Source: Ariolimax columbianus (taxonomy: Eukaryota > Mollusca > Gastropoda > Stylommatophora > Arionidae). Taken from it: 64,000 nt of DNA. Of this stretch, positions 35,580 to 46,555 are shown one piece after another (within the stretch, counting starts at the first letter, position 1; the number at the start of each line of letters is the position of its first letter). The stretch is from positions 98,171,141 to 98,235,140 of the forward strand of contig JAVGWX010000007.1 in the NCBI GenBank assembly GCA_036924085.1, given 5' to 3'. A program made the translations under genes and the position numbers. The notes beneath the pieces are model-generated. The model was not told the origin of the DNA. It was given only the letters and a program-made list of their open reading frames with translations, and did not search any database.

Positions 35580-36870
35580 AGTGTTGGAGAGTGACAGAAA
35601 AAGAGATGTTCAAATTCTTATCTTTTCACACAACCTGTCTAAGGAAGATTCATATAATGTTTTGGCTGAACACCAACTGAAAAGTGCTTGTCTAGAGCAA
35701 TCAAGAGGGCATGTACACCATCACAACCTTTCATCGATGCAATTGAATCCGCCATCTTCTAAGAAGAGAGCTGAAGCTTGCGCAATTTCCATAACTGCTA
35801 TGGTATGGACCCCAGAGGGAAGTCGAGAGAGAGAGGCCGAGGCTTACCTAAGACAACTCGGCAAAGAACTGCGGATGCTGAAATAGAAATTGTGAATTAG
35901 AACTGAGGCGCTGTATGAGGGCACCATCAGGTGTGAATGCCACTTACCACTGTGCCAGTCACTGACCAAGGATCTAAGTGGAGGGAGTTTGTTGCTTCTC
36001 TTGAAGATACCATCAGGTGTGGATGACAGTCACTGACCAAGGATCTAAGTGGAGGAAGTTTGTCGCTTCTCTTGAAGATACCATCAGGTGTGGATGACAG
36101 TCACTGACCAAGGATCTAAGTGGAGGAAGTTTGTCGCTTCTCTTGAAGATACCATCAGGTGTGGATGACAGTCACTGACCAAGGATCTAAGTGGAGGAAG
36201 TTTGTCGCTTCTCTTGAAGATACCATCAGGTGTGGATGACAGTCACTGACCAGGGATCTAAGTGGAGGAAGTTTGTCGCTTCTCTTGAAGATACCATCAG
36301 GTGTGGATGACAGTCACTGACCAAGGATCTAAGTGGAGGAAGTTTGTCGCTTCTCTTGAAGATACCATCAGGTGTGGATGACAGTCACTGACCAAGGATC
36401 TAAGTGGAGGAAGTTTGTCGCTTCTCTTGAAGATACCATCAGGTGTGGATGACAGTCACTGACCAAGGATCTAAGTGGAGGAAGTTTGTTGCTTCTCTTG
36501 AAGATACCATCAGGTGTGGATGACAGTCACTGACCAAGGATCTAAGTGGAGGAAGTTTGTCGCTTCTCTTGAAGATACCATCAGGTGTGGATGACAGTCA
36601 CTGACCAGGGATCTAAGTGGAGGAAGTTTGTCGCTTCTCTTGAAGATACCATCAGGTGTGGATGACAGTCACTGACCAAGGATCTAAGTGGAGGAAGTTT
36701 GTCGCTTCTCTTGAAGATACCATCAGGTGTGGATGACAGTCACTGACCAAGGATCTAAGTGGAGGAAGTTTGTCGCTTCTCTTGAAGATACCATCAGGTG
36801 TGGATGGCAGTCACTGACCAAGGATCTATGTGGAGGAAGTTTTGTTGCTACTCTTGAAAACACCAGCAAG
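35580..36870 (+). pseudogene. LINE C-terminal relic whose end was amplified
   Basis: 35581-35886 is open and includes MVWTPEGSREREAEAYLRQL, similar to the WTPEGKRxRGRPxxTWRR tail of LINEs. The following KWRKFVASL-type segment (in one frame TDQGSKWRKFVASLEDTI) is the extreme C-terminus, and it forms the repeating unit of the adjacent 71-bp array. Confidence 0.6.
35925..36865. repeat. 71-bp minisatellite, about 13 copies
   Basis: Unit ACCATCAGGTGTGGATGACA GTCACTGACCAAGGATCTAA GTGGAGGAAGTTTGTCGCTT CTCTTGAAGAT. Units are nearly identical (CAGGG for CAAGG and TTGCTT for TCGCTT variants). The unit encodes the end of a LINE protein. Confidence 0.95.
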
Positions 36871-36899
36871 GATCTAAGCAGAAGAAATGTCTCATGAAA

Positions 36900-37100
36900 T
36901 ATATCTGTTGCATCAGGGTTAGTGACCCATAACTGACCAAGAAACTATTCTGCAAAACAGACTGCAACGATGCAGCCTGGCTAAGTAAGATATTAGGGAT
37001 CGAAGAGGGAAGGCAAACCCGGTCTAAAAAATGGTGTGCTGAAATTAGATGTATGAGGCCAAAACAATGCAGACATTGTAGCCTCGCTGTTAAATCGCTT
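36900..37100 (+). mobile_element. SINE family 1-related fragment
   Basis: Contains CATCAGGGTTAGTGACCCAT, GGGATCGAAGAGGGAAGGCA and CTGAAATTAGATGTATGAGG, matching the middle of SINE 1. Both ends are missing. Confidence 0.65.
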
Positions 37101-37269
37101 CACAAATGTGCTATCCCGGACGGGTGCTTAAGAAAAAGACTATTCATAGTAAGAGCAGGTCGACTCTTTTCTTGATAAAATCGATTTATGTCTCTTTGAG
37201 CAGGACAAGATATATCTTTTCTGTTATGTTTGGAGCTCTCTCGTATTTCTCCCTACTTATTATGCCTTG

Positions 37270-37605
37270 AACATAATTTAATATAAATTGTTCGAGATCA
37301 AATTCGCAAAGCAGAGATCAAACGTCGAACTTCCTTCTCTGACACTATAGAGGTCGCGCTGTTATGAAAATTCAGATGGGCCGGCCATGTGGTGCGCATG
37401 CTGGATAATAGATGGACACGTAAAGTGACGTCGTGGTGGCCATACAACTTTAGCTTCCATCGCAGGTGACCGAGGATCAGGTGCAGAGATGGCATAATGG
37501 AGACCCTGGGCTCAACATGGTACACCCAGGCAAAAGAGCGAAATAAGTTTACTCAACATTTGGCGACCTGGCATCAGACATACGTGCCTGATTGAATACC
37601 AGGAT
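37270..37605 (+). pseudogene. LINE C-terminal relic
   Basis: In broken frames the plus strand reads KAEIKRRTSFSDT, FRWAGHVVRM, NRWTRKVTSWWP and GSTWYTQAKERNKF. These match the WAGHVARM...RWTxxxxxW...GRPxxRWxDDI...WxxxAxDRxxW tail of many LINEs. It ends just upstream of exon 7. Similar ACCTGGCATCAGAC tails occur at 48830 and 55420. Confidence 0.65.
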
Positions 37606-37663
37606 TTTGAGATTTGAGTTCTTTGATTTTAAAATATAACAAATTAAAATACATTATTTTCAG

Positions 37664-37803
37664 TTTGCAAGATGAACATCCACAAACGGTGTCAAAAAAA
37701 TGTAGCCAATAATTGCGGTACAAACACAAAGTACATGGCCCAAATCCTGCAGGAAATGGGCATATCTGGAGGTCAACTTAGACAGAAGTCAAAAAAGGAA
37801 AAG
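37664..37803 (+). CDS. PRKCE: PKC exon 7: end of C1B and start of hinge
   Basis: Completes Val275 and encodes 276-321. [17 protein letters not shown] gives Cys276, His281, Cys284 and Cys292, closing C1B with the same ligand spacing as C1A. The segment [13 protein letters not shown] and a lysine-rich end (KSKKEK) begin the variable hinge. Acceptor ATTTTCAG ends at 37663; donor GTATGA begins at 37804; phase 0. Confidence 0.95.
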
Positions 37804-38084
37804 GTATGATTGGTTGAAATAATGAATGTTTCCATGATGTATTTGTCATCATTACTTTCATAATCAGGCTGCCTGATTGTCACGCTCAATGTCTATAAGG
37901 TATCGTAATCAAACTTATAGAGAGCACTCACGATAGTAGAACCTTTTCTTCTACTAGGCGCGTCAACTTGGCGATGAGTTTTTAAATGGGGCATCACTAA
38001 TCGAGGAAGCTGCCATGTTTCGAAAGGTTTAGGCTATAGCATGAGTGGATAGTAGACAAATAAACCTCAAAAAACTATCATGGA
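37804..38084. other. Start of intron 7, no gene seen
   Basis: No recognisable content. Confidence 0.4.
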
Positions 38085-38450
38085 CTTGTGTGGATCTAAT
38101 GCCCTAGCCATGCTGGGGTTCATGCTAATGAAAGAGTTGATATGGCACCTTTGAAAAGTGGACATTAGATAAGGATATGGAGGTGGGGGGAGTTAATTAA
38201 ATCAATCAATGATCATCTGTCAGGTGCTGACACACCAGTAGATGAATTAGCAATAGCGATTGATTGACTTTGAATTCATTTCTGAATTAAACAGGGAGGG
38301 CTGCCTGCCATGACAGATCAGAAGTATATATAACAATCAAACTGCAGGAACCATCAACATCTCTACCCTTTACTATCTACTAAAAGAGACTGAGCGAACA
38401 CCTATAGGTCTGCCCAGAGTGCAGTGATGTCATTTCTGCTTAATACAGCA
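38085..38450 (+). pseudogene. RNase-H LINE tail relic
   Basis: Contains PSHAGVHANERVDMA (RNase H PxHxGxxGNExAD motif with changes) near 38104-38145, then a tail near 38320-38440 that resembles VYNNQxAGTINISTL and a PECSD-type end. Stops and frame changes abundant. Confidence 0.55.
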
Positions 38451-38478
38451 TAACATAATATTTGTCTATATTAGTAAG

Positions 38479-39470
38479 TATAATATGTAAGGAAATAGAT
38501 CAGGTCACACACTTTGAATATCTGGGCTCCAGAATTGACAAAAATGGCGACTGCTCGAAAGAAATCAGAAGAAGACTAGCCATGGCAATGCAGAGACTGA
38601 ACAGCCTGAAGAAATTATGGCAGAGCACCAACAAAATGATAAAAGTAAAAGTCTTGAGAGCCTGTGTTTTTCCTGTGGCAGCTTATGGCTGAGAATCATG
38701 GACTATTGCCAAAACTTCCAGACAAAGAATCAAATCCTTTGAATCAAAATGGGATCAAGATGCTGAGCAGCACATGAGCTGCAGTGGTCAGCGACCCATA
38801 GCTGACTATTAGCATCAGGGCCAGCGAACCATAGCTGCCAAGACCCTTCTACACCTCCACGCGGTGATCCTGGATAACAGGCTGCATCAGGGCAGACTGG
38901 CTAAGGAGAAGGGATCGAAGAGGGAAGGCTAACCCGGTACTCAAAAAATGCTTGCTGAAGTCGGATGTGTTGGGCCGAAAGGTGCAAATATCGCAGCCAA
39001 GCTGTAAACTACGACACAACGCATTCCGTTCTCTGAATACATTCTGCTACTTAAGCCCTTTCAGGGTTTGGTAGATGGAGATTGAGAACGAATGAAGAAG
39101 AAGAAGAAGAATCAAAATGTTACAGAAAGATCATCAGAATACCCTGGACAGAGAAGAAGACAAATGTAGACATTCGGCAAGAGTTGAGCATAGAGAAGAA
39201 CTGGTTTATCAATTCCATTTTGGCTAGAAAATGCAAATACTTCGGTCACATCAAGAGACACAATGGTCTGGAGAGTGATGAACAGTGATGGAAGGTATGG
39301 TGCAAGGCAAAGGAGAAAGGGGTAGACCAAGAAGACGATGGCACCAAGATATCCAGGAATGCCTGAGTATGACTGGCGGAGGCTGGAGTTTTGGCAAGGG
39401 AACGAGTTTCTTTTAGACAAACTGTGATGAGAGCGAGGTTCTATAAAGGACATGCTACATGATGATGATA
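38479..39470 (+). mobile_element. 5'-truncated RTE copy interrupted by SINE 1
   Basis: A 16-bp target duplication TGTCTATATTAGTAAG lies at 38463-38478 and 39471-39486. The RTE part is 38487-38751 and 39120-39470. It contains EIDQVTHFEYLGSRIDKNGD, then SKCYRKIIRIPWTEKKTNVD and the GKGERGRPRRRWHQDI-type tail, ending GGACATGCTACATGATGATG. It corresponds to the C-terminal third of the element at 16850-20190. Confidence 0.93.
38752..39108 (+). mobile_element. SINE family 1 nested in the RTE copy
   Basis: The 11-bp target duplication GAATCAAAATG lies at 38741-38751 and 39109-39119. Removing the SINE and one duplicate restores the RTE reading frame through GAATCAAAATGTTACAGA (ESKCYR). The element starts GGATCAAGATGCTGAGCAGC and ends GAAGAAGAAGAAGAA. 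Confidence 0.96.
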
Positions 39471-39620
39471 TGTCTATATTAGTAAGCCTGCTCTGTCTTT
39501 CAACCTCCAAAAATATCATTCATCATGAAATGCAATTATGCTTTTGAGATATTTATGTTTAATGATTGAAAGCTGAACTGATATGCCATTTTAGTCAAGC
39601 TGAGTCAAACTTTGTTTCAG

Positions 39621-39699
39621 CTTCCAGCAGCTGACTACCAATATAAAAATACACCACTGCATGAACGATCTATCTCATCTCCTATACCTGTGATGACAG
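39621..39699 (+). CDS. PRKCE: PKC exon 8: V3 hinge
   Basis: A 79-bp exon for residues 322-347 (LPAADYQYKNTPLHER followed by a Ser/Pro-rich segment). The sequence is not recognised outside PKC hinges; assignment rests on a strong TTTGTTTCAG acceptor, a GTAAGT donor and phases that join exons 7 and 9 exactly. The Ser/Pro-rich end could be phosphorylated, but nothing in the sequence proves this. Skipping it would shift the frame. Confidence 0.85.
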
Positions 39700-41264
39700 G
39701 TAAGTCAGAACAGTCTTATTTTGCACATTCTGTGGAATATTGATACTATATCTACAGCAAATACCTCAAGAATAATGGTTATATATTAGTATCAACAGTA
39801 GCAGTAACAACTGACAACAGTTGTATATTTCTAGCCAATGAAATCAGGTTGGCAGAAAAATTAAAGTACACTCAGAAATACATGCCAAGCTTGAAAATAA
39901 TATATCTCAGCAATTGATGAAATATATATTTTGGGTTTTTGTAAGATCAATGTTAGGTCACATTTATGTCAGTCATAACAAGTAAATTGTGTGCAATCAT
40001 TGTAGCTTATTTGGGGTATATACGAGATATATGAATCTTTGCGGGATTGTTCATGCATTATGCTATAGACTAAACCATGTGAACTCCTTATTACAAGCCT
40101 TGCATGTCAGTTCAAATCATCTCCACCACCCATGACACAGATGCTTCTGTTCCAATCTGAACAGGGTGACTAGGCTTCATTAGCGATTTTTGAGTATCCT
40201 TGAGGAAATGTATTGACCTGCTTTATGCACCAAACACTTCTCACCATAAACAGGAAGTATTTCCTTATAAGTATCCTTTACAGAAAGTCTTTTTTGCCCC
40301 CCAAAAATGCACAATAGCACACTACTCTTTATATACTCTGTGAGCATGGACACCATTTTGTATCTAGGCTGCACAGATTTATGCGGGACCTAGCATCTAC
40401 TATCTAAAATAATCACTTACGAAGCTGGATGTTGCTGTCACCTTATGAGACTTTTAGAAACTATCAACTACATTTTTCAGCTATCCCATATCAGTTTGTG
40501 ACCAATTTACTGACTTATGCTCGTATATAGTGCCTGCATTATTTGAATAGTGTTGAATGGTAAAATTGTTACACTAGCAATTAAATTATATAAATATTTC
40601 ATGTGTGGCTAAACATGGAAGCCCTAATCATCGTATTTCAAACCCAGAGAAAAGAACAATACATGCCCTGGTTATTAGCGAAAGGTCATTCTCACGATGG
40701 GTACTAGAACATGACAATCAGTCTACAAATACCACTGGAGACCGAGGAAGAAAAAAAGATAGTTGATAGATTTGACAAAGAAGTTATTAAAGAAATTGAT
40801 AGAATGTTGGATTCTATAGAAATATTGACGCTAAGAAAATTAAAAATTTCACTAGGAAAGAACGATACTAATATTATATTTTATTAAAACTTTATTATGA
40901 TAAACTGTAAGAGGTGCTGGCTTTACATTTTGCAAGCAAGTAGCTTTTAGAAGTTAATATTTGCAGGAAATTAGAGAAATCCATAAAGAAATTTGCGATA
41001 TTGTGTATATAAATGAAAGTGGATAAACTTGCACCATAATAATGAAAATGAATGACAGTCTGTAGGTGGAGAGAATTGGGCCAGGTAGTAAAGGACAGCG
41101 ACTGATAATAGCACATGCAGGTAGCAGATATAATGGATTGTTGAGAAATAATGATATCATGTTTTGTTTTAAAATCTATCAACAATCTGGATTATCATTT
41201 AGAGATAAATGACTATACCTAGAGAGTGAATTGAGGAAACTGTACTTCCGACCTTAGATAGATC
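39700..41264. other. Intron 8 stretch without recognised genes
   Basis: Positions 40726-40880 have an open, Lys/Glu-rich stretch (VDRFDKEVIKEIDRML) of unknown origin. The rest is AT-rich and unassigned. Confidence 0.4.
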
Positions 41265-41690
41265 ATCCTGTTTGGTAATGGACAATGCTTGCTACCATAA
41301 TGCAGTGGCACCGGAAGACAAGGTCCTGACATCAACATCTACTAATGACGAGATCAAACTTTGGCCAACAAAGGTGGTGCGCATTCAATCTACGGAAATG
41401 CGCCTCAAACCTGAATTGTTGTCACTTGTAAATAATACACACAGGACAAAGACATTTCACATTGACAAAGTAAACCAGAAACATGGCCTCATGTTGTTTA
41501 AATTCTCACTTAAATCCTATAGAATTATGTTTGTACAAAGGTGAAAAGACAGGTGGCAAGTGACAACAAAACCTTCAAACTATCAGACATCAAGAAAATG
41601 ACACATGCCGCCATCTCATACATTAACAAATAATTCTCGATTATATGTGAGAAGCATGTAATAAAAGAGTGTTATGATTATTGATAGAAA
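41265..41690 (+). pseudogene. DDE-type transposase relic
   Basis: Opens MVMDNACYHNAVAPEDKVLT, matching the VxMDNASYHS box that carries the second catalytic Asp of IS630/Tc1-like DDE enzymes. It continues RLKPELLSLVN and, after a frame change near 41510, VKRQVASDNKTFKLSDIKKM and HAAISYINK. The segment normally holding LPPYHxxLNPIE (third catalytic residue) is degraded to FKFSLKSYRIMF. The N-terminal half is absent. Confidence 0.7.
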
Positions 41691-42235
41691 GATGGTCTGC
41701 GATTCATTCACTCTTAAGTCATCTGATCTTGAATAGGGGAGTACATCCTACGTGTATGCATATTTAAAATAAAAATTGCATTATTAATTAATACTTAAAC
41801 TTATCATGAAGCTTGGAACATAACATCTAATTAAAAAAACACTGACACAAAAACAAACATTAGTCATAATTTTCTTTGAACACACAGCTTTTACTGGAAA
41901 TCCATATATTATAAACATTAATGCACATTTATAAGGAAAAATAATTTACTCATACCCCTATGCTAAATGTAGATATGCCTTTGGCTCATAATGTACTATC
42001 AATTAACGGAAGTAATGTCAAATGTGTTCTTTGTAAAAATGATAACTATAGGCCTCACAAAAACAACAAAGAAAACAATTGTTTGGATAAATAAATGCAT
42101 ATTTCTTCATTACACATTAATGTGGTTATGAAAATAGGAGCACTTGCAAAAATTCAAGTTGATAGGTTAATGAATTATTAAGGATATTGTATCATTGTCA
42201 ACGTCACAGATTTCCGAATGCACTATAAATCTTTT
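41691..42235. other. Intron 8 stretch without recognised genes
   Basis: AT-rich; nothing recognised. Confidence 0.4.
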
Positions 42236-43900
42236 GAAATATAATAAATAATCATTTCCCCATTGTCATCGATGAGGATTGTTGACATCATCTTGTGTCA
42301 TAGTACATCCTTGAGACTCTTGGTGCACATGTGACTGGTCAGGCAAATGTGGACGATTCTATTGCATGTCTGACACATGGTCTGCAGCTGGTACTGGTAT
42401 TCCCTCTTGTCTAAACTTTCTGATTGGAAGTCTTATTACTAGTTCGGGGAACTGAGATTCCAGTCCAGTCAGGCACAACATACTGACCAGAATGTTGCAT
42501 CAGGGTCAAGCACAATACATTGACCAGGACCACAATCACTCTTCCATGTAGCGTTTCCTGGAAACAAGACTTTTCAAGGCACCCTGGCTGACGTGATTTG
42601 GATTGATGTGATTCTCTTAGTAGTGAGCACCATGCAGATGAAGCCAAGCATAGCATAACTGCCTGGAGGACCTTCAACAGCATGCTCGGGATGTGAGGAA
42701 AGCCGCTACAACCCGCCACAATGTCCTTTTCAGGGCGCACAAAAGGGTAAACTTACTCATTGTGGGCATTAAACAACAACAACCATTCAATTTGTGTGGA
42801 TTTAATAGACTGTCATCCATGCCAAACTTTATGGGTTTCCTCTGCTTTCTGTTGCTGAAAACATCATACTGATTCAATGCAAGAATTGCCATCTGTTTTG
42901 CGCTGTTTGTTACCTCAAAGAATTTGGAGGTCTTGTCTTTGTCCAATACTCATGGGTGCAGACCTCCATTCTGCTGTTTCACCAAAGAGACAAATTTGGA
43001 AGGGCAGCTGAATGTGGACATGGAGCTTCTTTAGCCCACCTCTGGTAGCAATATCAATTGCTTTTGTAAGGTCAATGAATGTGATGTAGAGATCAAGGTT
43101 TTTTGTTCCTGACATTTTCACCGAAGCTGGTGAGCAGCAAATATCATGTCTACAACCAACCTTGGACCCACATTGACTTTCAGGGAGGTAATGATCATGC
43201 TCAAGATATTTACTCAGCTGGTTGAGCTGATGATAGATAAATATGAACTATCAAAGCTTTGTTCATTTCTCGTGGGACTACCCCTTCAACCCACGTGCAG
43301 CAGGAGAGTTAAGTGAGCTTTCTGGTAAGACATATTCCTCTGCTGTATTGGTCAGCTCCTGGGTATATTCCAGGAGAAAGAGTTTGCATATCCTTCTCTA
43401 CTTCATTCTCTAGAGCCATGTTCATTCCACCTGGGGCATATGTTGGATGGGCTCTTCTATTATTAAGCACATTGTAGAAATGTTCTGCCTATCTTTCGAA
43501 GATCTGGATCATTTCTGTTATTAATAATCTATCTACACTTTGGACTGAAGAGTTACAAGACCATAGTGTGTGGACCATAGTGTGTTTTTAGCGCCTCATA
43601 GAACCTTTAATAGTTGTGGTGCTTGATGAATGCTTCAATCTCGTCGACCCATTTCCTTAACTAAGAATTGTGCATCTCTGAGTCTTGTATGGACTATATT
43701 TGTGAGTGCTAGTAAAGTTAGTTTTCCTAAACTAAAAATGTGTTTGTCACTTTTGGCCGAGTAGGATCTGGGTCTCACCATCACTTTTATTGAACAAGTC
43801 CTTGTGCTTGTGTGTGGATAGACCAAAGAATGCCTGAGGGTCACCCAGTTTGTTTCTAACCTGGAGCTCATCTAGTCAGCTCTCTAGCTCATCTGTGAAG
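42236..43900 (-). pseudogene. Degenerate LINE with nested SINE 3
   Basis: Minus-strand pieces: RDAQFLVKEMGRRD near 43640 and a YGPHTMVL patch near 43560; NLDLYITFIDLTKAIDI (family: DLYxTFIDLTKAFDT) near 43100; and a 3' end near 42260 with TCCTCATCGATGACAATGGG. The order suits an RT from linker to end, with large losses. SINE 3 interrupts it at 42440-42775. Confidence 0.65.
42440..42775 (+). mobile_element. SINE family 3 (copy 3, unexpanded)
   Basis: Starts GGGGAACTGAGATTCCAGTC; the 37-bp unit ACATACTGACCAGAATGTTG occurs once in full with a degenerate second unit (CAATACATTGACCAGG). It continues GATGAAGCCAAGCATAGCAT and ends CTCATTGTGGGCATTAAACA with ACAACAACAACC. It serves as reference for the expanded copy at 5677-6775. 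Confidence 0.88.
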
Positions 43901-44124
43901 ACGTCCTAGTGGGTTCTTTCTTTAACGTTGCAACATTGAGTATCATCTTAGTTTCTTTCTTGAAATATAGATATAAAAAAAAAATAGGGTATATTTCATG
44001 GAAACAGACGCAAGCACTGGAAAAAAGAAAATTCTGGGAAAGAGAAGAAAAATAATGAATAAGTTGAGAAATCAAATATATTTGACATATAAAGAGACAA
44101 TGCTATTTAACAAAATATAAGAAA

Positions 44125-44400
44125 AAGGATGTTTTGTTGCATTGTTTACAGCAAGGCTGTGATAATTGTACCTTTTGACCCAACATATCTAGTTTCAGCA
44201 CAGCTCATGTTGAGGTCCAGGTTTGCCTTCCCTATTCAATCCCTATTCCCTCATGCTGCACGAATGCAGCCTGTTTCCAGCATGGAGACGGAATGGTGTC
44301 TTGAACAGCTTTAGTTTGCTGACCATGACACAAGCTGTCATCAATTAGTCTGTTAACTGCTGTCATCTCATTCACTGCATCTTCTACCCCAAGGGAAATG
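44125..44400 (-). mobile_element. SINE family 1b fragment
   Basis: AAAGGATGTTTTGTTGCATT, CAACATATCTAGTTTCAGC and GTTAACTGCTGTCATCTCAT follow the order of the 8085-8395 and 27915-28395 copies, with strong divergence. Confidence 0.6.
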
Positions 44401-44617
44401 TTGAGACTATTGTCGTTCGTAGCACTATATTGTTTGTGTGCAACCTCTGATTAGAAGGTTCCTGCTCTGTTTAACTGTGTAAACATGTTTCCTCTGGTTG
44501 CTGTATTGTCATGTTTCTGTTGATTGCTTTCCTTTATTTATTCTGTGTTATCTGTCTACTATATGCTGCTACAACTTTCCTAATTTGGGACACATAAGTA
44601 CCTTTATTTATTCACAG

Positions 44618-44802
44618 AATGTGATGACACGCAGGCGGACGAGGGTGGCTATGGTGAAGGTTTATCCGTCAATGCCAGGAATGAGCATCATGGCTCAAGA
44701 ACACGTAGCCCATCTGGTGACCGTATACAGTCACACCATAACCGCATCGGTCTACAGGACTTCACTTTCATCAAAGTGCTTGGAAAGGGCAGTTTTGGCA
44801 AA
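44618..44802 (+). CDS. PRKCE: PKC exon 9: hinge end and kinase glycine-rich loop
   Basis: Completes Glu348 and encodes 349-409. An acidic, Ser/Arg/His-rich hinge leads into [19 protein letters not shown], where GKGSFGK is the ATP-binding glycine loop (403-409). The acceptor TATTCACAG ends at 44617 and the GTAATG donor starts at 44803, phase 0. The loop is completed by Val410 at the start of exon 10. Confidence 0.94.
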
Positions 44803-44837
44803 GTAATGTACTTATATTGCTTCATAACTTCCTGCTG

Positions 44838-45045
44838 TCAGCACTAATTTAATGTCAGTACCAATTTCATGTCAGTACCAATTTCATGTCGGTACTAATT
44901 CTAGTCAGTACCAATTTAATGTCAGTACCAATTTCATGTCAGTACTAATTTAATGTCAGTACCAATTTCATGTCAGTACTGATTTAATGTCAGTACTAAT
45001 TTCATATTAGTACCAATTTCATGTCAGTACTAATTTCATGAAAAT
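44838..45045. repeat. 17-bp minisatellite
   Basis: About 12 copies of ATGTCAGTACCAATTTC and close variants, starting 36 bp after exon 9. Confidence 0.9.
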
Positions 45046-45114
45046 AATCAGTATCATCATCTTTCCTGTTTTACTTTAGAGGATCATGGGACCAATGCTG
45101 TATTGGGCCTCCTT

Positions 45115-45271
45115 CTTTTTCTGTATTCGTTCTCAATCTCCCAATACCAAGCCCTAAACAGGGCTTTGCAAGTAGCACAAAGTAGTCCACAGAATGGAAT
45201 GCGTTGTGTCGCTAGTTTACAGAGACTGTGATATTTGCACCTTTTGATCTGTCACATCCGTCTTGAGTTGA
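45115..45271 (-). mobile_element. Short SINE family 1 copy
   Basis: Possible target duplication GCCTCCTT at 45107-45114 and 45272-45279. The element covers only the 3' half of SINE 1, beginning in the core just past AAGACGGATGTG, as does the copy at 24995-25155. Confidence 0.8.
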
Positions 45272-45279
45272 GCCTCCTT

Positions 45280-45698
45280 ACAGTGCACATATTCCAAAGC
45301 ATTTATGGGCTCTTACAGTGGTAGTTTCTGTATAAACGTTTTTACATAATGAGATTGCTAGTCCTATATACAATACTGCTTTATAACCTATTATGACATC
45401 CATAGTAGGATTCAGTGGACTTATTTCCCCTAAAAAAAAAGACTTCTGGGAACAATTGACAGGGCTTGCATGTCACTAATTTCTCCTTTACTTTGTCATT
45501 CTATTAATAACCTCATATTTCAATGTTTTACTCACTCAGTTCATTCTCAGCATTGCAGTGTGTTTGCTTGTATTTGAATTCCAGTAATTGAAACTGCCTT
45601 ACCTTATCATCATATGTCCCTTTGTGTACTCCATGATGAGCATACATCTATCCACCTCTACTGTTGGTCTTCTCACAAGAAGCCTTCATCAAATCATT
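45280..45698. other. Intron 9 stretch without recognised genes
   Basis: No coding or repeat similarity recognised. Confidence 0.4.
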
Positions 45699-45700
45699 TA

Positions 45701-46149
45701 CGAGGTGTTAACAAATGAAGCGGGACCAAACCGCAACAAGTACGATGAGCAAGATAATGTCTCTTCTGGTGTAAACAGCACATACCAACCGTCAAGTTTG
45801 CAAAATTTCGTTAACCTCCGACTCATAGTTTCCTCGGCAGACCGTTAGACCGTTGAAAACATGGCGGGTATGATACGGAATCCGTCCAGAGTTGATCAGC
45901 TAGCGGTGATTCAGTTTCTAACAACTGAAGGATGTCGACCAGTTGACATTCATCACAGAATGCAGGCAGTGTATGGTGATAAAAGTGTGTCGAAGAAAAC
46001 AGTGAAGAACTGGACAACGAAGTTTAAAGAAGGACGTGAGTTAACGAAAGATCTTCCGCGACCAGGTCAGGCGCATATTGTTGTGTTTACTCACGTCCTT
46101 CTTAAAACATCGTCCAATTTTTCACTGTTGTTTTCTACACACTTTTGTC
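45701..46149. mobile_element. Second mariner-derived palindromic element, right arm truncated
   Basis: A TA precedes CGAGGTGTTAACAAATGAAG, homologous to the left end of 15324-16070. The left arm encodes MAGMIRNPSRVDQLAVIQFL, then VYGDKSVSKKTVKNWTTKFK and LTKDLPRPGQAHIV in frame from 45861. This is a mariner-type N-terminal helix-turn-helix of about 75 codons. At 46087-46149 the sequence turns back as the reverse complement of about 45977-46045. It then stops against an unrelated repeat, so the outer right arm and terminal repeat are missing. Confidence 0.8.
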
Positions 46150-46350
46150 CGGAGTGCCTGCATCCTGAACTACCTCCAGTCGTCTTGACTTGAGTTTTGC
46201 CACTAGCCCAAGGTAGTTCGGGACCAGAGAGTGAGGTCGATGACCTGCACAGCTTCTTCCTCACTATAATCCAAATGCATCGCAAGTTACAGCATCAATA
46301 CTAAACCATCTGATGCTGTCGTCATCATCGCTTGCGATGGGCAACTAACT
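46150..46350. repeat. Dispersed repeat D (copy 1)
   Basis: Shares CTATAATCCAAATGCA-, GAGAGTGAG- and TTGCGATGGGCAACT-type blocks with 56835-57050 in the same order. The end (CATCGCTTGCGATGGGCAAC then TAACTTA) also resembles the 3' end of the LINE at 51240-52900. Confidence 0.75.
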
Positions 46351-46555
46351 TAATAATATATACTCTTGTTGAGAACATTTTCTGTGGCACCTTCTTTTTC
46401 ATAATGAGCTTGGTAACTACATACACAATCTTACTTAGGCACCAATTACAACATGTAGCGCTGTGGTCCTGTTCTTGCGTTCCCAGTAACAGCTCAAAGT
46501 TCTACACCAAGAATTAAACTAGCTGAAATCACGGAATCATTCTTGTCTTATTGTT

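Noticed and set aside
35581..35886. 101-codon frame as an independent gene
   Set aside because: The content matches the C-terminal tail of LINE proteins and runs into a minisatellite derived from it.
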